Shown: positions 28,781 to 37,900 of the stretch, in pieces
How positions within the stretch are numbered: position 1 is the stretch's first letter
Layout: every line of letters begins with the position of its first letter
From: Kamptonema sp. UHCC 0994
GTDB lineage: Bacteria > Cyanobacteriota > Cyanobacteriia > Cyanobacteriales > Microcoleaceae
Length of the DNA: 64,000 nt
Reading direction: 5' to 3'
Assembly (NCBI RefSeq): GCF_029167235.1
Contig: NZ_JARFTR010000065.1
Coordinates: 31,383 to 95,382 of the forward strand
The notes under the pieces: model-generated
Databases searched by the model: none
Told to the model about the DNA's origin: nothing
What the model saw: only the letters and a program-made list of their open reading frames with translations
Translations under genes and position numbers: made by a program

Positions 28781-30085
28781 TTATACTGCATGAATTGCCT
28801 TCAAATAAGGGAAGGCTGAAGTAGTCAGTTTAAGCCGAAGTTTATTAACTTTCTGAAACTCTGTTTTTATGCCTTGGCGCTGAAAATTTTCCCGCATTGA
28901 AACTTCCCTATCGAAGGAATCGAGCATTTTTTTGACAGCAGGATCTAAGGAAGATTTGGGAAAATGGGAATTAGGCGAAAGTTTATATTTACCATTGCTT
29001 CCCATCAGATAACTTTGCTGCGTGGTACTGTTTTTTTCAAACTTAGTATCTAGAAACTCTTCACATATTTGTTGTTCCGACTTAAGCGGGCGATGCCTGC
29101 GGCTGGCTACGCCTACGCAGTCTTTGCGCTGGACATAAAACCATAGCATCGGCGATCTTTCAAGCTGCAAAAGGTTTGACAATTGCCAGCGACATAAATC
29201 GGGCAGCGAATCATAGCATTCTTGCAAGTCAGGTTCGCTAAATTCCGTATTCCAAGAAAAGGTATCATTCGCCATATCGAATATATTAATGCGAGGTGAT
29301 ACTAACTCTAAGCCACAGGTATTTGTTAATTCAGATAAAGATTCAACTGTATAGCTATGTTCCACAGGTTGAATCAAAGTATCTGCTAACTTAGATTCCG
29401 AGCCATCTTTGTATTCATTCAAGAAACTCGTCATTAAACTTTTCGTAGAAAATCCCCCATTAACCAATTTAAGCGCCAGCGCTAATTCTGACTCAAAATT
29501 TACCAAAGAATCTGTGCTTTTGCTCAAAATTCTCACGGCTTTTTGAAAGCTAGAGGTAATGATTCTGTGAAACCGATTGTAAACCATTAATTCCATAATT
29601 CCCTGCGGTTTCAGAGCAGTTGCTAATTTAGCTAAAGTTTCTTGAGGATTGGCATTGTGGTGGATTACCCCCGTACAAATTATATAGTCAAACTGCTCTT
29701 TGTAGGTAATTTGATTGAGGCTTTCTTGTTTGAGTTGCAAGTTAGAAATTCCTAACTCTTCAGCAGTTTGAGCTGTGAGTTCTAGCGATTGAGCTGACAA
29801 GTCAGACCCTAATACAGTAGCATTAGGAAATTTTAATGCGGTGAAAACTGCTTGATTAGTTCCACATCCCGCTACCCAAATTTTAGGGTTGTTAGGAAGA
29901 GTGTTATGCTGCCAGTTACCAAGGTCTTGATTGAGCATGATGGTCTCAAAATCTGGATCGGAGAGTCGATCGAGTTTTAAAGGTCGCCAAGGATAAGGAA
30001 ATCTGCCATAGAATTGAGCATTTAAGTTATCTACTGACTCTGTTGATGTTGCGAGAACTAGATTTTCGTCATCAGTTTTAATCAT
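28781..30085 (-). CDS. SAM-dependent methyltransferase, probable tailoring enzyme
   Basis: 434 residues. A class I methyltransferase core lies at ~30-190 with motif I VAGCGTNQAVF and later ICTGVIHH. The N-terminus FYGRFPYPWRP is typical of a family of stand-alone cyanobacterial methyltransferases. The C-terminal ~130 residues are not recognised. It is coupled to the KS-AT-ACP gene. It could O-methylate the hydroxymalonyl-derived oxygen (no FkbG homologue is present) or methylate the beta-keto enol or a carboxyl group. GAGG precedes the ATG. A GC-rich repeat at 29086-29122 is read in frame, encoding about 12 residues (KDCVGVASRRHR) just after the methyltransferase domain. Confidence 0.85.
   Translation of the reverse strand: MIKTDDENLVLATSTESVDNLNAQFYGRFPYPWRPLKLDRLSDPDFETIMLNQDLGNWQHNTLPNNPKIWVAGCGTNQAVFTALKFPNATVLGSDLSAQSLELTAQTAEELGISNLQLKQESLNQITYKEQFDYIICTGVIHHNANPQETLAKLATALKPQGIMELMVYNRFHRIITSSFQKAVRILSKSTDSLVNFESELALALKLVNGGFSTKSLMTSFLNEYKDGSESKLADTLIQPVEHSYTVESLSELTNTCGLELVSPRINIFDMANDTFSWNTEFSEPDLQECYDSLPDLCRWQLSNLLQLERSPMLWFYVQRKDCVGVASRRHRPLKSEQQICEEFLDTKFEKNSTTQQSYLMGSNGKYKLSPNSHFPKSSLDPAVKKMLDSFDREVSMRENFQRQGIKTEFQKVNKLRLKLTTSAFPYLKAIHAV
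29086..29122. repeat. In-frame palindrome-like repeat in the methyltransferase gene
   Basis: The core GGCGATGCCTGCGG followed by CTGGCTACGCCTACGC matches a repeat type I know to be common between cyanobacterial genes. Here it lies inside a coding region without breaking the frame. Confidence 0.65.
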
Positions 30086-30096
30086 GTTATCCTCAG

Positions 30097-30135
30097 AGGG
30101 GCTAGGGGCTAGGGGCTAGGGGCTAGGGGCTAGGG
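30097..30135. repeat. Tandem heptamer repeat (GGGGCTA)n
   Basis: About five head-to-tail copies of the heptamer GGGGCTA directly upstream of the methyltransferase RBS. Related arrays are at 57954-57988 and, in complement, at 46791-46834. There are no spacers, so it is not CRISPR; it is like the short tandemly repeated sequences known in cyanobacteria. Confidence 0.85.
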
Positions 30136-30180
30136 AAGAGGGAAGAGAGATTGATTTAGAGGACTTAGGTACTTCTGAAC

Positions 30181-30330
30181 AGAAACCGGGTTTCTTTTTA
30201 GATATCTAGTTGAAAGTTAGGGATTTTTCTAAGAAACCCGGTTTCTTTGTGTCACCTTCTGGTTTCTTTTTAGATATCTAGTTAAAAGTTAGGGATTTTT
30301 TTAAGAAACCCGGTTTCCTTGTGTCACCTT
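30181..30330. repeat. Duplicated ~70-bp repeat with AGAAACCGGGTTTCT palindromes
   Basis: Two near-identical units lie in tandem (about 30189-30258 and 30260-30330). Each has TTTAGATATCTAGTT, then AAGTTAGGGATTTTT, then AAGAAACCCGGTTTC and GTGTCACCTT. The second unit runs into the end of the NRPS gene, whose stop codon (TCA on the plus strand, 30324-30326) lies inside the repeat. It fills the gap between that NRPS and the methyltransferase gene. Confidence 0.8.
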
Positions 30331-33300
30331 TGCATTCGGAGTTGTTTTTGCCGAGTAGCAACTGATTTTTGCTTGTCAACTCGGTCGCGCACAGACTGAA
30401 ATTCAAGTTCTGGTTCTTCCTCCTGACTTAAATGTTTTGCTAGAGAGTAGATTGTTGGATATTCCAATAGTTCAATCAGTGATAAATCCATCTTCAAAAT
30501 TTCCCGGAGTTGACTGTGAACTTGAGCCACCAGTAACGAATGACCGCCAATATCAAAGAAGTTATCGTGAATGCTTACCCTTTCTACTTGCAGTACCTCT
30601 TGCCAAACATTGGCGATCGCGCCTTCGACAGAGTTACTAGGCAAAACTGGCGCAACTTCCGATCGCAACGAGACGGCTTCCATTGCTAAAAGCGATCGCC
30701 GATCTACCTTACCGTTTGCAGTCAGCGGTAACATGGGTACTGTCAGGACAACTGAGGGGATCGCGTATTCCGGCAATTTTTCTTTCAAAAATTGATTGAG
30801 TTTGCCGATCGCAGCCGGTGATTCCTGGTTCAAAACGATGTACGCCACTAAACGGCGATCGCTACCATCTTCCTGAAGCAAAACTACAGCCTCCTGCACC
30901 CCTGGGTGCTCTACGAGAACGGCTTCTATTTCCCCTAATTCGACCCGGTAGCCGCGAATCTTCACCTGATTATCTAGGCGGCCGAGGAATTCCAGAGTCC
31001 CATCTGGCCGATAGCGTGCGCGATCGCCCGTTTTGTACAGTCGGCTTCCCGGTTCATCGCTGAATGGATTCGGGATAAACTTTTCAGCAGTGAGATCGGG
31101 TCTGTTTAAATAGCCTCTTGCCACTCCTAAACCGCCGATATGCAGTTCCCCGACGACACCGATGGGTACCGGCTGCAAGTGCCGATCGAGCACGTAAAGC
31201 TGAGTATTCGCGATCGCGCGACCGATCGGAATTGACCCTGACAACTGTTCCCCCCCTGGAACCTGATAAACACAGCAGCCAACTACCGTTTCCGTTGGCC
31301 CGTATTCGTTCACCAGCAAGGTATCGGGGGCATTTTCCTGCCAAAAAGCGACGCTGCTAGCCAGCAGATTTTCGCCACCGATAATGAAAGCGCGGGTCAA
31401 ACCGGCGGCGGCTTGGGGCGGTATTTGCTGGGCCAGTAACTCCAAGTGTGCCGGCGTAATTTTGACTAAGCTTAAGTTAGAACTGCGGCGCAAGGCAGTG
31501 CAAAGCGTCTCTATGCCTTGGTTTTCCGGTAGCAATTCTACTCGACTCCCCACCAGCAAAGGTGAAAATAAGCTGGTAACAGTTAGGTCAAATCCTAGCG
31601 GCGAGTGAACCAGCGTTCCCGTTCCTTTCTGGACTGCATAGGCTTGGGTAGACCAAGTGAGATAATTTGTGAGTCCTTGGTGCAGAATCAACGTTCCTTT
31701 GGGCTTTCCTGTCGAGCCGGAAGTATAGATGGCATAGGCTAGATTGTGAGAGTTCACCTCACTGGTGGAATTTTCTGTGGACTCAGAGGCGATGATTTCC
31801 CAATCTGCATCCAGGCAAATTACTTGAATTGCGCTGGTTGGCAAGTCGGCGACTAAGTGCTGCTGAGTCAACAGTATCGACACCTGACTATCTGTGAGAA
31901 TGAAGGCTTGGCGATCGCGCGGTATGGTTGAATCAATGGGAACGTAAGCGCCGCCAGCTTTGAGAATGCCCAAAACTCCGACAAGCATTGAAAGCGATCG
32001 CGCTACGCAAATCCCTACGAGCACCTCTGGGCCTACTCCTTGTTGTTGTAGGTAATGGGCGAGTTGATTCGCCTGCGCGTTAAGTTCAGCATAAGTTAGT
32101 TGCTGGCTTTCAAACACGGCGGCGATGCGATCGGGTGTCTGTTTTACTTGTTCTTCAAATAACTGGTGAACGCATTTATCGATCGCGCCAGCAGTGTTTG
32201 TATTGTTGAACTCAAATAACAGTTGTTGGCGATCGCGATCGCTTAAAATCGCTAACTCGCTAATTGTCGCTTTCGGATTATTGGCAGCGCTTGTTAATAA
32301 AGTGTTAAATTGGTCTGCCAAGTTACTGATATCTGCTACTTGGAATAAGTTAGCATCGTAGTGAAATTTGCAAATCAAATCATCATCTTGAAAAAGGCAA
32401 GAAAGTTTTATTTTGAATCTACTAACATGGGCGAAACGCTCAGAAATTGACCAGGATAAACCACCCGTAGAATATGTCGGCAAAGATGGCTCAATCTCGA
32501 AACAAAAGGGAAAGAAAGAGTAAGCAGAACTCTTGCCAGTTGCGGCGGTAATTTGTTCGGCAGTAAAATACTCCTGCCATTCATAATTATTGCCCATTAA
32601 TTCGCTAATCTGCTGCAAAACTTCGTTAAATTTTAGGTTTTCTTCTAAGTCGCAAACCAGCGGTAAACATTTCGCAAATAGCCCCAAGGATGACTCTAAT
32701 CCTTCATAGGTTCGACCATCGCAATATGTGCCGATGATGGCCTTTGATATTCCTGTCAGCCGGCTGAGTAAAATCTGCCAGGAAGTTAGTAAGAATGCCG
32801 GAACAGAAGTTTCAGAGTTTTGAGCGATAGTTTCAATTTTTGTCGCTAATTTGCGCTCAATTTTAGTCGTGAATTTTTGGGGCGTAAATTCGCTTTTTGG
32901 CTCAAACTCTTTTTCGGCTACTAACTGACTAGCAAACAGGTCATTAAGTTCAAATTTCTGCCAATAATCCTTTCCAGCTTTGGTATCTTCTGACTCAATT
33001 AATTCATTGAAAATTTCCGAGATATCAGCGTATTGAATCGGTGTGTCAGAGTGATTGTTTTTCTGCAAACTAGCAGCGTAAGTATCGCTAATTTCACGCA
33101 CTAAGTTATCCAGCGTTAATGTATCCGCACAAAGAGCAGGTAAGCTAACAATCAATCTGTGTTTTTCAACGGAAAGATCAATCAAAACTATCTGCGAAAG
33201 CTGTCCTTCCTCAAGGTCAAAAGGCTGTTGACTTACCTCTTCAAAAATTGCCTCAATTTTAGCCTCTTGTTCTTGCGAAGTTAGCTCGATCAAAGAATAG

Positions 33301-33563
33301 TGGTAAATGGAGGAAATGCTGCGATTGCTTATTACTTGTAAAGGAAGATCCATTCCCGGTAAACAGCGAAAAGTAGTCCGCAATATCTCATGGCTATGCC
33401 ACACATTCTCCAAAGCTGCCTCGAAAATTTCCCTGTTAAGATTTCCCTGAATTTCCACAGCGCACTGAGCGCGATAAGGCAACTTAGACTCAACTTGCTG
33501 CAACAACCATAGAGATTTTTGTTGCGGTGAAAGTCGAAACCCTGTAATAATTTCTTTTTGCAT
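30324..33563 (-). CDS. NRPS module: interface-A(Asn/Asp-like)-PCP
   Basis: About 1079 residues, the first amino-acid module. The N-terminal condensation-like domain (MQKEIITGFRLSPQQKSL) has LPALCAD (~141) in place of HHxxxDG, as in the other two interface proteins. The A domain has TSGSTGKPKG, but its pocket is built differently: FDLTVT without the two-residue insertion. The code reads DLTKIGEVGK, which matches Asn-type signatures (Glu where the Asp codes have His). The PCP has GGHSLL. The C domain that makes its bond is at the end of the FAAL protein, with a TauD gene between. The start at ATG 33563 is favoured over an in-frame TTG at 33596 because AGAGGT lies a few bases before it and the product then matches its paralogues. 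The residue may be beta-hydroxy-Asp or beta-hydroxy-Asn. Confidence 0.93.
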   Translation of the reverse strand: MQKEIITGFRLSPQQKSLWLLQQVESKLPYRAQCAVEIQGNLNREIFEAALENVWHSHEILRTTFRCLPGMDLPLQVISNRSISSIYHYSLIELTSQEQEAKIEAIFEEVSQQPFDLEEGQLSQIVLIDLSVEKHRLIVSLPALCADTLTLDNLVREISDTYAASLQKNNHSDTPIQYADISEIFNELIESEDTKAGKDYWQKFELNDLFASQLVAEKEFEPKSEFTPQKFTTKIERKLATKIETIAQNSETSVPAFLLTSWQILLSRLTGISKAIIGTYCDGRTYEGLESSLGLFAKCLPLVCDLEENLKFNEVLQQISELMGNNYEWQEYFTAEQITAATGKSSAYSFFPFCFEIEPSLPTYSTGGLSWSISERFAHVSRFKIKLSCLFQDDDLICKFHYDANLFQVADISNLADQFNTLLTSAANNPKATISELAILSDRDRQQLLFEFNNTNTAGAIDKCVHQLFEEQVKQTPDRIAAVFESQQLTYAELNAQANQLAHYLQQQGVGPEVLVGICVARSLSMLVGVLGILKAGGAYVPIDSTIPRDRQAFILTDSQVSILLTQQHLVADLPTSAIQVICLDADWEIIASESTENSTSEVNSHNLAYAIYTSGSTGKPKGTLILHQGLTNYLTWSTQAYAVQKGTGTLVHSPLGFDLTVTSLFSPLLVGSRVELLPENQGIETLCTALRRSSNLSLVKITPAHLELLAQQIPPQAAAGLTRAFIIGGENLLASSVAFWQENAPDTLLVNEYGPTETVVGCCVYQVPGGEQLSGSIPIGRAIANTQLYVLDRHLQPVPIGVVGELHIGGLGVARGYLNRPDLTAEKFIPNPFSDEPGSRLYKTGDRARYRPDGTLEFLGRLDNQVKIRGYRVELGEIEAVLVEHPGVQEAVVLLQEDGSDRRLVAYIVLNQESPAAIGKLNQFLKEKLPEYAIPSVVLTVPMLPLTANGKVDRRSLLAMEAVSLRSEVAPVLPSNSVEGAIANVWQEVLQVERVSIHDNFFDIGGHSLLVAQVHSQLREILKMDLSLIELLEYPTIYSLAKHLSQEEEPELEFQSVRDRVDKQKSVATRQKQLRMQR

Positions 33564-33596
33564 ATCTGCACCTCTGCACCTAAGTATTTCAATCAA

Positions 33597-33879
33597 TAGT
33601 TATGTACGCTGAACCTTGAATTTTCTACTAAATCCGGCTTCAATATCCCCTTTATATCAAGTTCAATTAATTGCTTATAAGAACCGGTCGGGCGGGTTTA
33701 TGAGATTGTCGGTTTTCGGCAATTATTATTAGTGAACCCGCCCCTACAGGAATTATATCTATTGAACCGAACCTGATATTATTCTTTAGTCAGCGTAGGC
33801 TGACTTTGTTTGTGTAGTTGCGGTTTTAACCGCCGAAAGACAAAGGGTATAGCTATCTTTTAGTCGGTTTTAACCGACT
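33597..33879. repeat. Repeat-filled gap between TauD and interface NRPS
   Basis: No gene is seen. The gap holds a GGCGGGTTT...AACCCGCCCCTACA element (33688-33750), a diverged copy of the GACTTTGTTTG family (33788-33834) and a short GTCGGTTTTAACCGAC palindrome. It separates a TauD from its partner NRPS by ~316 bp, while the equivalent gap elsewhere in the cluster is 29 bp, so repeats have probably inserted here. Confidence 0.7.
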
Positions 33880-34965
33880 TTAGCTATGAGGCAGGGGTTT
33901 CAACCCCTGTCGGACTGTCGGACTATAGCTGTAAGTTTCAGACATTCCTACCGCAATTTTGCGGGAACCAACAAAAGGCGATCGCCCATGAGCGACTAAC
34001 ATATTATCCAGCATTAAAATATCCCCTTCCTGCCAGGAAAAAGTCACAGTTTCTCGTCGGTATGCTTCGCGCACTTCCTCTAAAATAGAAAGCTCAATCG
34101 GAGAACCATCTCCGTAATAAGTATTGTTAGGAAGAGCGGATTCTTGAAACTCTGCCAGTAAAGAATCGCGGAGCGTTGGCTCTAAAGTTGATATGTGAAA
34201 AAAAGCAGCGTGATTAAACCAAACTTTTTCACCCGTTTTAGGGTGCTTGAGAATAGCGCGGCGAACTTGTCTAGTCCTCAAGCAATTGCCATTTTTCCAT
34301 TGTACCTCAATGTCACGATTTTGACAATACTCTTCTACCTTTAATTTATCTGTCGTTTGAAAAACATCATGCCAATGTAGCCCTAAACCACTGCCAAAAT
34401 TACGGACATACATCACCTGTTTTTGTGCGAAGAGATCGCGAATTTTAGGGTCAATGCGTTGTAATACTTTTCTGACATCAGCCAGTGGCGTTTCTCCTCC
34501 TAATGTCGCACTTTTCAGGCAGAAAAAGAAGATTTTCAGCGGCCATCTATCTTGGTATGAATTTTCATTATGCAGGAAAATACTTTGTTCCGCCGGATAA
34601 TCAGTGGAAGTATAAATATTGCCCCTGACGCGACTGCGCGGCGAGGAACGTTCTCGATACTCTAATAATTCCCCAGAAACAGTCGCAATAAACTCCTCAA
34701 ACTTAGCCACATTACTGACTTTAAAATTCCGAAAAAGTAGACCTCCCCATTTCAATAACTCTGTTTCGATAAAATCCAGATTTTGCGCCGCCCAACCTAC
34801 AAGATTTACTTCCTCTAAATTCGGGCTGATGACTAGAGGTAGAAATCTGTCTGACTGAAGAAACTTAGCCTCAACCAACTCTTCTGAAGACGCGCTAATA
34901 GTTCGGCGCGATCGCAGCGGTGGCAGTTGACTCTTAAATTTATGAGATGCAAAAGTTTTGATCAT
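33880..34965 (-). CDS. TauD/SyrP-like aspartyl beta-hydroxylase, first module
   Basis: 361 residues. Triad motif HNE in IFLHNENSYQDRWP and distal His in DNMLVAHGR. It is similar along its length to the TauD at 19451 and to the fused TauD domain. Its ATG overlaps the stop of the FAAL-ACP-C gene (ATGA), so the two are translationally coupled, as expected if the hydroxylase acts at the C-to-interface junction. Its last residues (about RQGLKPLPHS) and its stop codon come from a CAGGGGTTTCAACCCCTG repeat, so the native C-terminus was probably different. The substrate should be the Asp or Asn on the next PCP. Confidence 0.9.
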   Translation of the reverse strand: MIKTFASHKFKSQLPPLRSRRTISASSEELVEAKFLQSDRFLPLVISPNLEEVNLVGWAAQNLDFIETELLKWGGLLFRNFKVSNVAKFEEFIATVSGELLEYRERSSPRSRVRGNIYTSTDYPAEQSIFLHNENSYQDRWPLKIFFFCLKSATLGGETPLADVRKVLQRIDPKIRDLFAQKQVMYVRNFGSGLGLHWHDVFQTTDKLKVEEYCQNRDIEVQWKNGNCLRTRQVRRAILKHPKTGEKVWFNHAAFFHISTLEPTLRDSLLAEFQESALPNNTYYGDGSPIELSILEEVREAYRRETVTFSWQEGDILMLDNMLVAHGRSPFVGSRKIAVGMSETYSYSPTVRQGLKPLPHS

Positions 34966-37900
34966 GCTAATTGTTCAATTGCTTTACGCTTTACATTTTT
35001 AAACTTGAGAAGACGAGCTTCTTTAAGTTCTTGTTCTTTGACAATTTGCCACTGTTGGTCAGCAGTATTTAGCATTTCTTTGATAACGCTCAGCTTCACT
35101 TCAGATTGAAGCGCGATCGCATTCAAAAGCATTTCAAACAGCGACAGCATCCGCGCAATGCTAGCAGTTGCGAACAAGTCTGTGCTGTACTCCATCCACC
35201 CAGTCAAACCGCGATCGCTATCAGTCAGATTCAGCAGCAAGTCATACTTGGCAGTGTGGCTATCCACCTCGCAGACACTCGCACTCAAACCCGAAAGCGC
35301 CAAAGGTGGTAGCGGTGCTTGCAGCACCAGCTTGACCTGAAATAAGGGTGTACGGCTTAAAGTCCTTTCTGGGTTCAAAACCTCCACCAACTTGTCGAAA
35401 GGCAGATCCTGATGTGCGTAGGCTGCCAAGGTGCGATCGCGCACGCGGTGCAGTAACTCATCAAATGTGGGATTCCCAGATAAATTAGTCCGCAATACCA
35501 ATTGGTTGACAAAGAATCCAATCAGTTGCCGAGTTTCCCCTTGATTGCGATTAGCAATATCCGTGCCTACAGTAATGTCGTCTTGTGCGCTGTACCAGTG
35601 CAGCAAAGTTGTAAAACTTGCTAGCAGTGTCATAAACAGCGATACTTCCTGCTGCTGCGATCGCACTTTCAACGCATCTGTTAAAGCTTTGGAAAGTGAG
35701 AACGGCACTCGCAAACCTTGGAAGGTCTGAATAGCTGGAATCGCGCTGTCTGTAGGCAGTTGCAGCACAGCCAGGTTGTTTAATTCTTGTTTCCAGTACG
35801 TGAGTTGAGACTCTAGCACTTCTCCCTGCAACCATTGGCGCTGCCAGATTGCAAAGTCAGCATACTGAATCGGCAAAGGGGTTAACGGGGAAGGTTGACT
35901 GCTAGCAAAGGCATTGTAGAGTGCTGCGAGTTCCTGAATGAATACTCCCATAGACCAGCCATCAGCGACAATGTGATGTACTGTTAGCAGCAGGGTGTAT
36001 TCAGCTTCGCCTAGCTGTAGCAGCGTGACTCGCAATAGCGGCCCTGTTGTCAAGTCGAAAGGTTGCTGAGCTTCTTGAGTAGCTAGGCGTTGCGCTTCCG
36101 CTTCCCGGCTGGTTTCTGGAAACGATCGCAAGTCGATGACTGGCAGCGCTAAAGTTAAAGTTGGAGCGATCGTTTGAATAGGTTGACCCGACACAGTGGT
36201 AAAGGTTGTTCGCAAAGCCTCCTGTCGCTGCAAAATTTCGTAAAAGCTATGGTTGAGTGCAGTTACATCAAGCGATCCTTTGAGCTCGACAGCGACAGCA
36301 ATGTTATAAAAGGGGTTTCCCGGCTGTAAGTTATTTAGAAACCACAGCCTTTGCTGGGCAAAGGATAGAGGCAATTCTGCTTGTCTGGGTGCAGGCAACA
36401 GTGGCGACAGGCTAGGGGTAGCGGTGGCGAGGCGATCGCACAATTGCGCTGCTAACTCAGAAAGACTGGAACTCTCGAAAAGTTCGGCTGCGGAGACTGT
36501 TGTACCGAGATCGGTTTCAATTCGGTTTTGTAATTCAAAGACTTTTAAGGAATCGAGTCCCAGTGCGATCGCGGACTGTTGCGGATTTACCTGAGACTTC
36601 GGCACTCTTAGCACCTGAGCGATCTGCTGCTGGAGGTAAGATATTACCAGCGGTACTCTGTCCGTTGGCGGTGTCGCGATCGCCTGTTCGCGAGTTAGAT
36701 GCACCTCGTTATCAACGGTCTGAAAATCCTGTAAAATGCTGCTACCAATAACTTTCAGGTTGCCTGAGAGAAAATCGGCACGGGCTACGCAGCGTTGAAT
36801 CTTACCGCTGGAAGTTTTGGGAATGGTGCCGGCGGCGATCGTCACTACAGCATAGACTTGGATACCGTGTATTTGCGCGATCGCACTTCTAATTGCTGTT
36901 GTAACTTCCTCCACATTCGGTTTTTGCCGAAATTCTACCTCTTGAACAACTACTAACTGTTCCTCATCTTCTACATCCACCGAAAAAGCTGCACCACCAC
37001 CCGATCGCAGTGCCGGATGGCTGCATTCTGCCGTTAGTTCAATGTCTTGAGGGTAAAGATTTCGACCTCTAATAATAATTAAATCCTTAGCTCTACCCGT
37101 GATAAACAGTTCTCCATCTTGCAAAAAGCCTAAGTCTCCTGTTCGCAAAAATGGCCCTTCACCTGTATCTGACAGATAGGCGCGAAATGTCCTTTCTGTT
37201 TCCTCGCTGCGATTCCAGTAACCGACACCAACACTCGGCCCGGATACCCAAATTTCACCAACTTCATCAGGTTGACAACGGGTTAAGGTTTCAGGGTTCG
37301 CGATCGCGATTTTTTGGTCTGGCAAAGTTTGACCGCAACCCACCAATGTGCGAACGTTCTCACTTTCTGCACTCGTGGCGATCGCGCGATCTTTCTCCAG
37401 TGCTTCTCCCTGAACTGTTTTAATCGCCGGCGACGCTGTGCAAACACCCCCAGAAATCATCAAAGCTGCTTCTGCCATCCCGTAACAGGGATAAAATGCC
37501 TCCCAGCGGAAGCCACAGGGTGCAAAGGCTGCGGCAAAGCGCTCTAAGGTGTCGCGCCGAATCGGTTCAGCACCGTTAAAGGCAACGTTCCAACTGCTTA
37601 AATCCAGAGTTTCTCGTTGCTGCTGGGTGATTTTCTGAACGCACAATTCGTAAGCAAAGTTAGGGCCGCCGCTGGTCGTGGCTTGGTAGTCAGAAATAGC
37701 TTTCAGCCAGCGGTAGGGACTTTGTAGAAAAGATGCGGGGGGCATCATTATACAAGGGAAGCCACCGTACAGGGGTTGGAGTACGCCGCCGATCAGTCCC
37801 ATGTCGTGGTAAATCGGCAGCCAGGAGACAAATTTGCTGGTGTGGGAATGTCCCATTAAGCCTTGGGTCATGTCGGCGTTGTGCAGCAAGTTGCCGTGGC

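Noticed and set aside
30097..30135. CRISPR-like short repeats (also 57954-57988 and 63384-63443)
   Set aside because: Heptamer-scale tandem units with no spacers and no cas genes.
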